Made by a program: the position numbers and the translations under genes. A stretch of 64,000 bases of DNA from RFPI01 sp964470195. Its GTDB lineage: Bacteria > Pseudomonadota > Gammaproteobacteria > Burkholderiales > Methylophilaceae. Under the pieces are notes generated by a model that did not search any database, had not been told where the DNA came from, and saw only the letters and a list, made by a program, of their open reading frames with translations. Every line of letters starts with the position of its first letter. The stretch's first letter is position 1. Positions 17,292-27,033 of the stretch are shown piece by piece. The stretch lies in assembly GCA_964470195.1 (NCBI GenBank), contig CAYYBG010000001.1:1-64000 (forward strand), given 5' to 3'.

Positions 17292-18385
17292 GATGAGGCC
17301 ACCAATGCTTTATGTCTTTGTATGCTCATCAATATGCCGAAACCAAGTAATACTGTTACCAGTGAAGTTCCACCATAACTAATAAAAGGCAGAGGCACTC
17401 CCACCACGGGCAAAATGCCACTGACCATTCCCACATTGATAAAAACGTAAGTAAAAAACGTCAAGCAAAGACTACCAGCTAATAACCTTGAGAACACATT
17501 ATGTGCGCGTGAAGCAATGATATAGCTGCGAAAAATAAGCAAAGCAAACATGCCTAACAAGAGTAAATTGCCAATCAAACCAAATTCCTCTCCGAACACG
17601 GCAAAAATAAAATCAGTCGTGCGTTCGGGCAAAAAATCTAGTTGTGATTGGGTACCGTTCAACCAGCCTTTACCAAACACACCTCCTGAGCCCAAAGCAA
17701 TACTGGCTTGTATAGTGTGATATCCAGCACCTAATGGATCTTGATAGGGGTCTAGCAAAATTTCAACGCGGCGGCGTTGATAGTCATGCAACATACTCCA
17801 AAAAATAGGCGCCATTATCGCCAAAAACACTGCAGCGGAAATCAGCAATCTTGAACTTAGGCCAGCAAGGAAAATGACAAAAAAACCTGCTGCAAAAATA
17901 AGTAATGAAGTGCCTAGATCCGGCTGCTTCATGACCAATCCAACTGGTATCATCAGCATGATAAACGCAAAAAAATAATCGCGACTGCGCAAACTTTCTT
18001 CACGCCTTGCAAAATACCATGACAACATCATAGGAGTGGCTATTTTCATCAATTCTGATGGTTGAATTCGCACCACACCCAAATGCAACCAACGCCTTGC
18101 ACCATGACTAATCTCGCCAAATAACGCCACCCCAAGCAATAAAATCAGAGCGAACAAAAAAATAGGAACTGCAAGACGCTCTAATAAATTGGGGGAAACA
18201 TTAGATACTCCCCACATCAAACTGAGCGCTACCAACATATTAATTAATTGCGCGATTACCTTATCCATACTCTGACCAGAAGCGCTATAAATAACGAACA
18301 AGCCAATAAAGCAGGTGAACAAAATACATGCCATTAGATATGGATCAATATTGCGAAACAGATAATATTTCAAACGATCAATCAT
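17288..18385 (-). CDS. rodA: Peptidoglycan glycosyltransferase RodA (MrdB)
   Basis: RodA is the SEDS-family glycosyltransferase of the elongasome and works with PBP2. The 365-residue product has about ten membrane segments and the SEDS hallmarks MKQPDLGTSLLIF, FLPERTTDFIFAVFGEEFG and VGVPLPFISYGGTSL. The ATG at 18385 has GAGGAG seven bases upstream and overlaps the mrdA stop by 8 bases; an upstream in-frame extension to 18436 lies inside mrdA and is rejected. Confidence 0.96.
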   Translation of the reverse strand: MIDRLKYYLFRNIDPYLMACILFTCFIGLFVIYSASGQSMDKVIAQLINMLVALSLMWGVSNVSPNLLERLAVPIFLFALILLLGVALFGEISHGARRWLHLGVVRIQPSELMKIATPMMLSWYFARREESLRSRDYFFAFIMLMIPVGLVMKQPDLGTSLLIFAAGFFVIFLAGLSSRLLISAAVFLAIMAPIFWSMLHDYQRRRVEILLDPYQDPLGAGYHTIQASIALGSGGVFGKGWLNGTQSQLDFLPERTTDFIFAVFGEEFGLIGNLLLLGMFALLIFRSYIIASRAHNVFSRLLAGSLCLTFFTYVFINVGMVSGILPVVGVPLPFISYGGTSLVTVLLGFGILMSIQRHKALVASS

Positions 18386-20318
18386 GCAACTGCTCCTCAT
18401 CTGTACTAGCGCTTGACGAACTGACAACATGCGCATCTCGGATTAGGCCTTTAGGTGTTATACCAAGTAAATAGTAATCCATCACTTGACGAGCAATTGG
18501 TCCAGCCGCTGACCCTCCATGCCCGCCATTCTCTACGATGACTGCAATCGCAATTTTAGGTTTATCTGCGGGTGCAAAGGCGATAAATAAAGCGTGGTCT
18601 CGATGACGTTCGTCCAAGGCAGCGGCATTATATTTTGCCCCCTGCTTAATCCCCACTACTTGTGCTGTACCTGTCTTGGCCGCAATTTCATAAGGCGCAC
18701 CAGCACCAACACTGGCAGCGGTACCCCCTGCTTTTGTTACATCAATCATGCCCTTACGCACAATCTCCATATGTTCACTATCAATATGAATTAAATCTAC
18801 CTGAGTTTGTGGAATATCATATCGTTTAGTGTGGTCTGGTATCTCTACTGTTTTCAAAATGTGTGGGCGCATAGCGATTCCATTATTGGCCAGTATCGAA
18901 ACTGCTTGTGCCAATTGCATTGGGGTAACTAAGGTATATCCTTGGCCGATGCCAACAATTACGGTCTCTCCAGCATACCATTTTTGCTTAAAACGTTTGG
19001 CTTTCCATTCTGGGGTTGGAAGCAACCCACCAATTTCGCCTACCATATCAAGACCAGATTTTTCACCAAAGCCAAAATGACGTACATATGAAGTGAGTTT
19101 TTCGATACCAAGCTCGGTCGCTAATCCATAAAAAAAAGTGTCGCAGGATACAGTGATGGCTTTTTGTATATCGACCATGCCATGCCCACCTGGCTTCCAA
19201 TCACGATAATGATGACTACCACCAGCTAGGGTATAAAAGCCTGGATCAGCAATGGAATATGGTGGCAGTCTTTTTTTATCATGCAAACCCGCCAAAGCAA
19301 CAAACGGCTTAAATGTCGAACCAGGTGGATAAATGCCACGTATTGGACGATTAATCAGGGGTCGATCTAGAGATTGATTCAATTGTTTCCAAGTGTCCGT
19401 ATCAATCCCATCAATAAAAAGATTGGGATCGTAAGTTGGCATGCTCACATAGGACAACACCTCTCCCGAGCTAGGCTCAATCGCGATGAGTGCACCTCGA
19501 CGATTTGCAAAGGCAGCCTCGGCAATCTGTTGTAATTTTAAATCAACACTCAGAATCAAGTTGTTACCGGACTTTGGAGGAGTAACAGAAAGCACTCGCT
19601 CAGCATGTCCATCCGCGTTAATTTCTACCTGCTGAAAACCAGTCTGTCCATGCAAAATGGTCTCATAAAACTGTTCCATACCCGCTTTGCCAATGTGGTC
19701 AGAACCCTTGTAGTTTGAGCTGAGTTCCATACTCTCCAGAGTGTTGTTATCGGCTTCATTAATGCGCCCAACGTAGCCGATTAAGTGTGAGGCAGTTTTA
19801 CCATGAGGATAATAACGGAATAGACGAGATTTAATACTCACTCCAGGAAATTCATATTGATGCACCGCGAAAATAGCCGCCTCTTGTTCAGTCAAATGGG
19901 TGCGGATTGGTACACTCTCAAAGTTACGCGTCTGAGCACGCAGCTTTTTGAATTTTTTGATATCTTTTTCGCGTATCGGTACCAACTTGGATAGTCTGGC
20001 AATAGTAGCCTGCAGGTTTTCTATACGCGCAGGCACTATTTCTAATGTGTAGACAAAAAAATTCTGAGCCAATAACTCGCCGTTTCTGTCATAAATATTG
20101 CCACGGTTGGGCACAATGGGGACTAAGGCTACACGATTGTTTTCCGCTTGCGTGTGGTAGTAATCGTATTTGCCTATTTGCAAATAGATAAAGCGCGCCA
20201 CTAATAACAAAGCGAGTATCAAAACACACAGGCCAGCAAAGCGCATGCGTTGATGAAAATAGAATTGCTCTAGCGCAAAATTGCGAATTTGACGATTAGA
20301 GGATTTGGACTTGGCCAA
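18378..20318 (-). CDS. mrdA: Penicillin-binding protein 2
   Basis: PBP2 is the class B transpeptidase of cell elongation. The 646-residue product has one membrane anchor near residues 30-50, the dimerisation/pedestal domain (PNRGNIYDRNGELLAQN) and the transpeptidase motifs STFK (active Ser), SCD and KTGTAQV. It starts at a TTG six bases behind GAGAGG; there is no ATG until residue 25, which already lies in the membrane region. It follows mreD and overlaps rodA. Confidence 0.97.
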   Translation of the reverse strand: MAKSKSSNRQIRNFALEQFYFHQRMRFAGLCVLILALLLVARFIYLQIGKYDYYHTQAENNRVALVPIVPNRGNIYDRNGELLAQNFFVYTLEIVPARIENLQATIARLSKLVPIREKDIKKFKKLRAQTRNFESVPIRTHLTEQEAAIFAVHQYEFPGVSIKSRLFRYYPHGKTASHLIGYVGRINEADNNTLESMELSSNYKGSDHIGKAGMEQFYETILHGQTGFQQVEINADGHAERVLSVTPPKSGNNLILSVDLKLQQIAEAAFANRRGALIAIEPSSGEVLSYVSMPTYDPNLFIDGIDTDTWKQLNQSLDRPLINRPIRGIYPPGSTFKPFVALAGLHDKKRLPPYSIADPGFYTLAGGSHHYRDWKPGGHGMVDIQKAITVSCDTFFYGLATELGIEKLTSYVRHFGFGEKSGLDMVGEIGGLLPTPEWKAKRFKQKWYAGETVIVGIGQGYTLVTPMQLAQAVSILANNGIAMRPHILKTVEIPDHTKRYDIPQTQVDLIHIDSEHMEIVRKGMIDVTKAGGTAASVGAGAPYEIAAKTGTAQVVGIKQGAKYNAAALDERHRDHALFIAFAPADKPKIAIAVIVENGGHGGSAAGPIARQVMDYYLLGITPKGLIRDAHVVSSSSASTDEEQLHD

Positions 20319-20321
20319 GCT

Positions 20322-20765
20322 TTACCTCTCACGATTCAACCAGTAAATATGGACAAGATGCCAAATGAGCAAGCTAAAAAGACTGGACAATAAGAAGCTC
20401 ATCAACAGATGGTTTCCAGTGTAAGCTTGCAATAACAGCATCACAAACTCATTAAACAATAGCAATAAAAATAAATAGCCCATCTGTTGCAGATTAGTAA
20501 ACAAAATCAGTCTTCGTTGATAAAACAAAGCCAAAAATGCGGTCAATGTATATGCAAGTGCGTGTTGACCAAATAACACTCCTGTCATTAAATCAAGCAA
20601 TAACCCGATCAGCCAGGCAGTGCCTATGCCACATAAATGTGGACTGCGTAAAAGCCAATATAATAAAGTCAAAAGTACAAACTCAGGACGCAACCAACCC
20701 GACCAAGGCATCATTTGAATTACAAAAGCCAAAGCGATTGAGAGATAGATCTTGGTGCGCATCAT
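20322..20765 (-). CDS. mreD: Rod shape-determining protein MreD
   Basis: MreD is a small inner-membrane protein of the elongasome. The 147-residue product has five to six hydrophobic segments and conserved MreD residues around RPEFVLLTLLYWLLRSPH and GIGTAWLIGLLLDLMTGVLF. The start codon overlaps the mreC stop by 4 bases, which fixes both ends. Confidence 0.94.
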   Translation of the reverse strand: MMRTKIYLSIALAFVIQMMPWSGWLRPEFVLLTLLYWLLRSPHLCGIGTAWLIGLLLDLMTGVLFGQHALAYTLTAFLALFYQRRLILFTNLQQMGYLFLLLLFNEFVMLLLQAYTGNHLLMSFLLSSLFSLLIWHLVHIYWLNRER

Positions 20766-21724
20766 GGCTTACGCTCCTGCATTTTTTTTAATAGCTCTTG
20801 GGTCTTAAGCTCGGACTGTTGTTTAGAAGTTAAGCTTTGTTGATTAAGCTCAACAGCCTCCTTGAAACTAGAAGATTTTTTCTGTGGTTCAACTAGCAAA
20901 ACTTGACGGAAGTTATGAACTCCAGCCAAAGGTTGCGCATGGACAATAGCAAACGGACTATTTTGACTAGTTTTTAATTGTGTGATTTCTGCGACTAATA
21001 GCCCTGCAGGATATATCCCATCAATACCTGATGTCAGTAATTTATCCCCTTCTTGCAGATCTACATTAGCTGGCATATAAGGCAAACTAATGTAATCTCG
21101 GCTACCGCGTCCATAAGCAATGGCGCGCAAGCTATTTCGCTCAATTTGCACGGGAATAGTAAAGTCACGATCAGTAAGCAATGTCACCTCACTGGTAAAA
21201 TAAAATACGCGCGTTACCTGACCAATTACACCCTGCGCGTCTATCACTGCCTGTCCTGACACAGCTCCCTGCTGAAGACCAACATTAATCATTACTTTGT
21301 GGCCGTATGATTGGTTAACCAAGGTAATAATCTCAGCGGGCTTCACTTTAAATTGAGCATTGTCCCTTAGTGCAAGTAACGATTTTAGGTGGGCGTTTTC
21401 TATTTCTAGACTTTTTAGCTGCTGTAACTTTGCGGATTGCAATAAAGACTGATTTTTTAATATGGTCAGCTCACGCCGCAAGTTTTTTTGAGTGAATAGA
21501 TATTCGTTGATGGATTGATAAATTGCCTCGGGTCGGTTTGCCATCCATTGAAAAGGATACAGCATTACCATCACCGTCTGACGAAGACCTTCAAGGTAGT
21601 GAAAACGAGCATCGCTTGCCATTAAACTAACCGAGAGTGCGACGAAGATTACCATGCGGCCCAGTAAACTGGTGCCACGCACAAAGAATTTTGGTGAAGA
21701 TTGATTATCCAACATGCGTGGCAA
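20762..21724 (-). CDS. mreC: Rod shape-determining protein MreC
   Basis: MreC is a bitopic periplasmic scaffold that activates PBP2-RodA. The 320-residue product has one N-terminal membrane segment (about residues 22-38), a coiled coil (LRRELTILKNQSLLQSAKL) and the beta-barrel core (IGQVTRVFYFTSEVTLLTDRD). A TTG at 21724 sits five bases behind AGGA; an ATG three codons later (21715) is the alternative. A strong terminator separates it from mreB, so it may have its own promoter or depend on read-through. Confidence 0.95.
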   Translation of the reverse strand: MPRMLDNQSSPKFFVRGTSLLGRMVIFVALSVSLMASDARFHYLEGLRQTVMVMLYPFQWMANRPEAIYQSINEYLFTQKNLRRELTILKNQSLLQSAKLQQLKSLEIENAHLKSLLALRDNAQFKVKPAEIITLVNQSYGHKVMINVGLQQGAVSGQAVIDAQGVIGQVTRVFYFTSEVTLLTDRDFTIPVQIERNSLRAIAYGRGSRDYISLPYMPANVDLQEGDKLLTSGIDGIYPAGLLVAEITQLKTSQNSPFAIVHAQPLAGVHNFRQVLLVEPQKKSSSFKEAVELNQQSLTSKQQSELKTQELLKKMQERKP

Positions 21725-21746
21725 TGTCTTCCTGAAAGTCGATTAA

Positions 21747-21774
21747 AAAAATTGCTAGCGAAGCTAGCAATTTT
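21747..21774 (-). terminator. Terminator between mreB and mreC
   Basis: A perfect 12-bp stem (AAAATTGCTAGC with its complement, GAA loop) is followed on the minus strand by a run of seven T. It would end or reduce transcription after mreB, setting a high MreB to MreC ratio. Confidence 0.85.
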
Positions 21775-21819
21775 AAAAGGTTGCTTTGAATTAGAGTAGT
21801 GGCTTAAACCGAAGTGTGC

Positions 21820-22863
21820 TTATTCTTCAGCGAAAATATTCCCTAAACGATCAATTTCCTCAAGAGCACGGCCACTTCCTCGGGCGACACAAGTCAAAGG
21901 GTCATCCGCTACCACCACAGGCAAACCGGTTTCTTCCATAATTAATCTATCTAAATTGTGTAGCAAGGCTCCGCCACCTGTCAGTACCATGCCTTTTTCA
22001 GCAATATCTGCACCTAATTCAGGTGGTGTTTTTTCCAGCGCAGATTTGACAGCCCCTACAATCGAATTCAAAGGCTCAGTCAGCGCTTCTAGCACTTCAT
22101 TACTGCTAATCATAAATTTTCTTGGCAATCCTTCTGCCAAATTACGTCCTGTTACTTCAATTTCCTTGACTTCGGAGCCTGGGAAAGCAGAGCCAATTTC
22201 TTTCTTGATTAATTCTGCAGTCGGCTCAGAAATTTGCATACCGTAGTTGCGACGGATGTAATCGATAATCGCTTGGTCAAACTTATCCCCACCTACTCGC
22301 TCAGAGTTGGCATAGACGATACCACCCAAGGAGATTACCCCAACCTCTGTAGTGCCTCCTCCAACGTCTACTACCATACAGCCTGTAGGCTCAGCGACTG
22401 GCATATTGGCACCAATAGCGGCGGCCATAGGCTCTTCAATCAAATAGACTCGGCGGGCACCTGCACCCAAAGCTGATTCACGAATAGCTCTGCGCTCAAC
22501 TTGGGTAGAGCCAACCGGCACACAAATAATAATACGTGGGTTAGGAGAAAACAGGCGGGATTCGTGAATTTTGCGAATAAAGTATTTGAGCATTTGCTCG
22601 GTAATGGTGAAATCAGCAATCACACCATCTTTCATTGGGCGAATAGCTTGAATATTAGCTGGCGAGCGACCTAACATACGTTTAGCCTCAGCGCCTACGG
22701 CTAATAGCGTCTTCTTTCCGGCTGGACCGCCTCCTTGTCGTATCGCTACAACCGAGGGTTCATCCAACACAATACCTTTACCACGCACGTATATAAGCGT
22801 ATTGGCGGTACCAAGGTCGATGGCAATATCATTGGAAAAATAAGATTTTAAGAAGCCAAACAT
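21820..22863 (-). CDS. mreB: Actin-like rod shape protein MreB
   Basis: MreB filaments guide elongation along the membrane. The 347-residue product has the actin-fold nucleotide motifs DLGTANTLIYVRGKGIV, MVVDVGGGTTEVGVISLGG and MVLTGGGALL, and an N-terminal amphipathic helix (MFGFLKSYF). Length matches the family. It is the first gene of the minus-strand shape block and is divergent from gatCAB across about 200 bp. Confidence 0.98.
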   Translation of the reverse strand: MFGFLKSYFSNDIAIDLGTANTLIYVRGKGIVLDEPSVVAIRQGGGPAGKKTLLAVGAEAKRMLGRSPANIQAIRPMKDGVIADFTITEQMLKYFIRKIHESRLFSPNPRIIICVPVGSTQVERRAIRESALGAGARRVYLIEEPMAAAIGANMPVAEPTGCMVVDVGGGTTEVGVISLGGIVYANSERVGGDKFDQAIIDYIRRNYGMQISEPTAELIKKEIGSAFPGSEVKEIEVTGRNLAEGLPRKFMISSNEVLEALTEPLNSIVGAVKSALEKTPPELGADIAEKGMVLTGGGALLHNLDRLIMEETGLPVVVADDPLTCVARGSGRALEEIDRLGNIFAEE

Positions 22864-22995
22864 GTTTTATCCTGTGTGTATCGTTGTATATTAGACTGGA
22901 ACTATTTGCCGAATATATTGCTACTGAGAACCCATTTTTCTTTTTCAATTAGCATTTCGGCACAGGCCTGCATCTAGCAGTACCATAAAGCAAGG

Positions 22996-23001
22996 TATAA
23001 T
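22996..23001 (+). promoter_or_regulatory. Candidate -10 element for gatCAB
   Basis: A perfect TATAAT stands about 60 bp in front of the gatC start codon in the 198-bp gap divergent from mreB. No good -35 hexamer is seen at the standard spacing, so the call is tentative. Confidence 0.4.
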
Positions 23002-23061
23002 ACCGCAACCAAGCGTAAATATTAAATTTCTCAGTCTTTTTTATTAATTTTAAGTAAATCT

Positions 23062-23349
23062 ATGTCACTTAACACTCAAGATATTAAGCGTATTGCTCAT
23101 TTAGCCCGCATTGATGTGAATGATGATGAGGCGCTAGCTACTTTAAATAAACTCACTGGCATTATGACCCTTATCGAACAAATGCAAGCCGTTGATACCC
23201 AAAACATTGCACCGATGTCGCACTCGCAAGATGTCACTCAGCGCATGCGTGAAGACCAAGTCACAGAAACCAATCAGCGTGAACTATATCAATCTATCGC
23301 TCCAATGGTAGAAGACGGCCTGTACCTTGTCCCCAAAGTCATTGAATAA
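23062..23349 (+). CDS. gatC: Asp-tRNA(Asn)/Glu-tRNA(Gln) amidotransferase subunit C
   Basis: The 95-residue product is a full-length GatC (IKRIAHLARIDVNDDEALA; C-terminal EDGLYLVPKVIE), which wraps and stabilises GatA on GatB. The GatCAB enzyme amidates misacylated Glu-tRNA(Gln) and/or Asp-tRNA(Asn). It heads a three-gene operon with short gaps. Confidence 0.96.
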   Translation: MSLNTQDIKRIAHLARIDVNDDEALATLNKLTGIMTLIEQMQAVDTQNIAPMSHSQDVTQRMREDQVTETNQRELYQSIAPMVEDGLYLVPKVIE

Positions 23350-23366
23350 TTTTTTAAGCCAACACC

Positions 23367-24821
23367 ATGATCAATAAAAGCCTTCAACAGCTTGGTGCAA
23401 TGTTGCAGACCAAGCAAATATCAAGTGTAGAGTTGACGCAAACTTACTTAGATAGAATTGCGCAACTCAATCCTGAAATTAACGCCTTCATCACCGTGGA
23501 TGCAGAAAAGTCACTTGCACAAGCGCAACAGGCGGATAGCATGATTGCTACAGGGAAATCAAACGCCCTTACAGGCATTCCCATTGCGCAAAAAGATATT
23601 TTTGTGGCTCAGGGCTGGCGTACCACTTGTGCCTCCAAAATGTTAGAAAATTTTATTGGCCCCTATAACGCCACCGTGATAGCGCTTTTTGACAAAGCTG
23701 GGGCTGTCAATATAGGCAAGACCAATATGGATGAATTTGCCATGGGTTCATCTAACGAAACCAGTTATTTCGGCAAAGTACAAAATCCTTGGGATCGAGA
23801 CCGTGTTCCTGGAGGGAGCTCTGGAGGAAGTGCTGCCGCTGTGGCGGCGAGACTTTGTGCCGCTGCTACTGGAACTGATACTGGTGGATCTATTCGTCAG
23901 CCGGCTGCTTTGTGTGGTTTATCTGGCCTAAAACCTAGCTATGGATTAGCCTCACGCTTTGGCATGATTGCTTTTGCTTCCTCATTGGATCAGGCTGGCC
24001 CAATGGCTAGATCATGCCATGATATGGCTCTGATGATGAACGTAATGATAGCTTACGATGAGCGTGATTCAACCAGCTTAAACCATCCCAAAGAAGACTA
24101 TACGCGTGATTTAGGAAAGTCCTTACAAGGCTTAAAAATTGGCCTACCAAAAGAATATTTTTCTGAAGGCCTAGATAGCAATGTCGCTAATGTAGTGCTA
24201 TCCGCCATCGACGAATATCGCAAATTGGGGGCAGAAATCGTTGACATCAGCTTACCCAATACACGCTTATCTATCCCAGTTTATTATGTATTGGCGCCGG
24301 CCGAGGCTTCCAGTAATTTGTCTCGTTATGATGGAGTGCGCTATGGACATCGTACTGAACACTATAACGATCTGATGGAAATGTATTGCAAAACGCGTGC
24401 AGAAGGTTTCGGTGCTGAAGTCAAACGCCGAATTTTAATTGGCACTTATGTACTGAGTGCTGGTTATTACGATGCTTACTATCTGCAGGCACAAAAAATT
24501 CGACGTTTGATTGCTCAGGACTTTGCCAACGCTTTTAAACAATGTGATGTGATTATGGGTCCAACCGCCCCCTCCACCGCCTTTAAGATTGGAGAAAAAG
24601 CCGATGATCCTATTTCAATGTACTTGCAAGATATTTATACCATCGCGGTGAATTTAGCTGGCTTGCCAGGCATGAGTGTGCCTGCAGGCTTTAGTAATGG
24701 TTTACCGGTTGGTTTACAAATTATTGGGAATTATTTTGATGAGGCACGTATGCTAAATATTGGTCATGCCTATCAACAAGTAACAGATTGGCATCTAAGA
24801 ATGCCAGAGGGAATTGCATGA
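23367..24821 (+). CDS. gatA: Glutamyl-tRNA(Gln) amidotransferase subunit A
   Basis: GatA is the glutaminase subunit. The 484-residue product has the amidase-signature catalytic set: Lys in GIPIAQKDIF, the Gly/Ser-rich PGGSSGGSAAAVAA, and the nucleophile Ser in DTGGSIRQPAA. The stop overlaps the gatB start. Confidence 0.97.
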   Translation: MINKSLQQLGAMLQTKQISSVELTQTYLDRIAQLNPEINAFITVDAEKSLAQAQQADSMIATGKSNALTGIPIAQKDIFVAQGWRTTCASKMLENFIGPYNATVIALFDKAGAVNIGKTNMDEFAMGSSNETSYFGKVQNPWDRDRVPGGSSGGSAAAVAARLCAAATGTDTGGSIRQPAALCGLSGLKPSYGLASRFGMIAFASSLDQAGPMARSCHDMALMMNVMIAYDERDSTSLNHPKEDYTRDLGKSLQGLKIGLPKEYFSEGLDSNVANVVLSAIDEYRKLGAEIVDISLPNTRLSIPVYYVLAPAEASSNLSRYDGVRYGHRTEHYNDLMEMYCKTRAEGFGAEVKRRILIGTYVLSAGYYDAYYLQAQKIRRLIAQDFANAFKQCDVIMGPTAPSTAFKIGEKADDPISMYLQDIYTIAVNLAGLPGMSVPAGFSNGLPVGLQIIGNYFDEARMLNIGHAYQQVTDWHLRMPEGIA

Positions 24822-26260
24822 TGGAATGGGAAGTTGTTATTGGGTTAGAAACGCACGTTCAACTACAGACCCAATCAAAAATCTTTAGTGGTGCATCGAC
24901 AGCATTTGGTGGACAACCCAACACCCAAGCTTGTATCGTAAGTTTGGCTATGCCCGGCGTGCTGCCAGTTTTGAACAAACAAGCAGTGCAATGTGCGATA
25001 CGATTTGGTTTGGCGATTAATGCAGAGATTGCACAGCGTTCGATATTTGCGCGTAAAAATTATTTTTACCCTGATCTCCCCAAGGGCTATCAAATCAGCC
25101 AGTACGAGTTACCGGTTGTCGGTAAAGGACATATCAATATTCAAGTGGGGACTGGCGAACAAGCCTATGAAAAAAATATTCGCATCACGCGCGCTCATCT
25201 TGAAGAAGATGCAGGGAAATCTGTTCATGGAGCACAACAAGGAATGTCAGGGATAGATTTAAATCGTGCTGGCACACCTTTATTAGAAATTGTCACCGAA
25301 CCTGATATGCGATCTGCCGCTGAAGCTGTTGCATATGCCAAAAAATTGCATGAATTAGTGCAGTGGATAGGTATCTGCGACGGTAATATGCAAGAGGGCA
25401 GTTTTCGCTGTGATGTCAATGTATCGGTGCGCCGTAAAGGGTCTGAAAAACTTGGCACAAGACGCGAAATTAAAAACTTAAACTCGTTCAAATTCATGCA
25501 ACAAGCGATTGAATATGAAACACGTTGGCAAATTGAAACGCTAGAAGATGGGGGCACTATACAGCAAGCAACCGTCCTGTTTAATCCAGATACTGGTGAG
25601 ACACGCGCTATGCGTAGCAAAGAAGAAGCCAATGATTATCGTTACTTCCCAGATCCAGATCTATTACCTTTGGCCATATCTGCTGGCGATATAGAAAGCG
25701 TCAAACAACATATGCCAGAGTTACCCGAAGCAATGAAACAACGTTTTCAAAACCAATATACTTTGCCAGTTTACGACGCTGATATGTTGACAAGCTCGCG
25801 CGCAGTTGCAGACTATTTTGTTGCCGTAGTAAATGCTGGCGCTGAAGCTAAATTAGCTTCAAATTGGGTAATGGGTAATGTCGCCGCTAAACTTAATTTG
25901 GAAGAAAAAGCAATTAGCGCCTCCCCCATCAATCCAATCCAATTAGCTATGCTGATTAAGCGTATTCAAGATGGCACCATTTCTAACAACGCTGCCAAAC
26001 AAGTATTCGAAGCAATGTGGAATGGTGAGGGTGAAGTTGATCACATTATTGAAGCCAAAGGGTTGAAACAGGTATCGGACAGTGGTGCTATTGAAGCCAT
26101 TGTAGATGAAGTGCTAGCGGCTAATGATGCCATGGTGCAAGAATATAAATCAGGTAAGGAGAAAGCCTTTAACGCCTTGGTAGGGCAAGTGATGAAAGCA
26201 TCAAAAGGTAAAGCAAACCCAGCCCAAGTAAATGATATATTGAAGAAAAAACTATCTTAA
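24818..26260 (+). CDS. gatB: Asp/Glu-tRNA amidotransferase subunit B
   Basis: GatB binds the misacylated tRNA, activates it with ATP and receives ammonia from GatA. The 480-residue product begins WEVVIGLETHVQL, carries the zinc/cradle region (DLPKGYQISQYELPVV) and ends in the YqeY-like tail domain. The start is at 24818 or the adjacent ATG at 24821, with GAGGGA just upstream; the longer frame from 24788 lies inside gatA. Confidence 0.97.
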   Translation: MMEWEVVIGLETHVQLQTQSKIFSGASTAFGGQPNTQACIVSLAMPGVLPVLNKQAVQCAIRFGLAINAEIAQRSIFARKNYFYPDLPKGYQISQYELPVVGKGHINIQVGTGEQAYEKNIRITRAHLEEDAGKSVHGAQQGMSGIDLNRAGTPLLEIVTEPDMRSAAEAVAYAKKLHELVQWIGICDGNMQEGSFRCDVNVSVRRKGSEKLGTRREIKNLNSFKFMQQAIEYETRWQIETLEDGGTIQQATVLFNPDTGETRAMRSKEEANDYRYFPDPDLLPLAISAGDIESVKQHMPELPEAMKQRFQNQYTLPVYDADMLTSSRAVADYFVAVVNAGAEAKLASNWVMGNVAAKLNLEEKAISASPINPIQLAMLIKRIQDGTISNNAAKQVFEAMWNGEGEVDHIIEAKGLKQVSDSGAIEAIVDEVLAANDAMVQEYKSGKEKAFNALVGQVMKASKGKANPAQVNDILKKKLS

Positions 26261-26293
26261 TGGTGATCTAATTGATGGCTAGCCATTATAAAA

Positions 26294-26313
26294 AGCCGCC
26301 CTTTTAGGCGGCT
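26294..26313 (-). terminator. Terminator between convergent gatB and pyrE
   Basis: A 7-bp GC-rich stem (AGCCGCC with GGCGGCT, 6-base loop) is followed on the minus strand by TTTTTATAAT, so it serves pyrE best; on the plus strand the T-run is poor, but it may still help end gatCAB. Confidence 0.8.
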
Positions 26314-26331
26314 CATTTGTATACATTTTTA

Positions 26332-27018
26332 TCATATGCCATAACGATCGCGGTATTTTTCCATGGCCTGATTGAATTCGTACAACTCCGGAGCTCCCTG
26401 CATAAAATTTATCAAATCCGACAATGTAGCAATCTTGATCACCGGAATTAGATAATCATGCTCGACTTCTTGCACAGCCGATTGAATTCCTTCACCGCGC
26501 TCTTGTCTGTCTAGTGCTACCACCACACCAACCGGCTGTGCGCCCTCGTACTCTATGGTATCAAGTGATTCTCGCACTGAGGTTCCGGCTGAAATAACAT
26601 CATCAATGATTAAAACCTTTCCCTCAAGTGGAGCCCCCACAATTTTTCCACCCTCTCCGTGGTCTTTGGCTTCTTTTCGATTGTAGGCGAAATTGACATT
26701 TTTTCCTCGTTTGGCCAAGGCCATAGACACCGCTGCAACGAGAGTAATTCCTTTGTAAGCAGGGCCAAACAACATATCAAACTTCAAGTCAGATTTGATA
26801 ATTGCTTCAGCGTAAAAATCTCCTAATTTGGCTAAACTATCACCGTCATAGAATAATCCAGCATTGAAAAAATAGGGACTAAGACGACCTGCTTTAGTTT
26901 TAAACTCACCAAAGCGCAATACTTTGCGTTGAATAGCAAACTTGATGAATTGCGCGGTAGAATCTTTACTTTCCGTTTTTCCGGATGCCGCTTTGGCACG
27001 TTGAATTCTTAAATACAT
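26332..27018 (-). CDS. pyrE: Orotate phosphoribosyltransferase
   Basis: PyrE joins orotate to PRPP in pyrimidine synthesis. The 228-residue product has the PRPP loop VLIIDDVISAGTSVRES, the flanking FGPAYKGI and the flexible loop region FAYNRKEAKDHGEGG. It carries a slightly long, basic N-terminal extension (about 20 residues) compared with E. coli PyrE. It is divergent from the exonuclease gene across only 15 bp. Confidence 0.96.
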   Translation of the reverse strand: MYLRIQRAKAASGKTESKDSTAQFIKFAIQRKVLRFGEFKTKAGRLSPYFFNAGLFYDGDSLAKLGDFYAEAIIKSDLKFDMLFGPAYKGITLVAAVSMALAKRGKNVNFAYNRKEAKDHGEGGKIVGAPLEGKVLIIDDVISAGTSVRESLDTIEYEGAQPVGVVVALDRQERGEGIQSAVQEVEHDYLIPVIKIATLSDLINFMQGAPELYEFNQAMEKYRDRYGI

Positions 27019-27033
27019 TATCGATGGATCCTC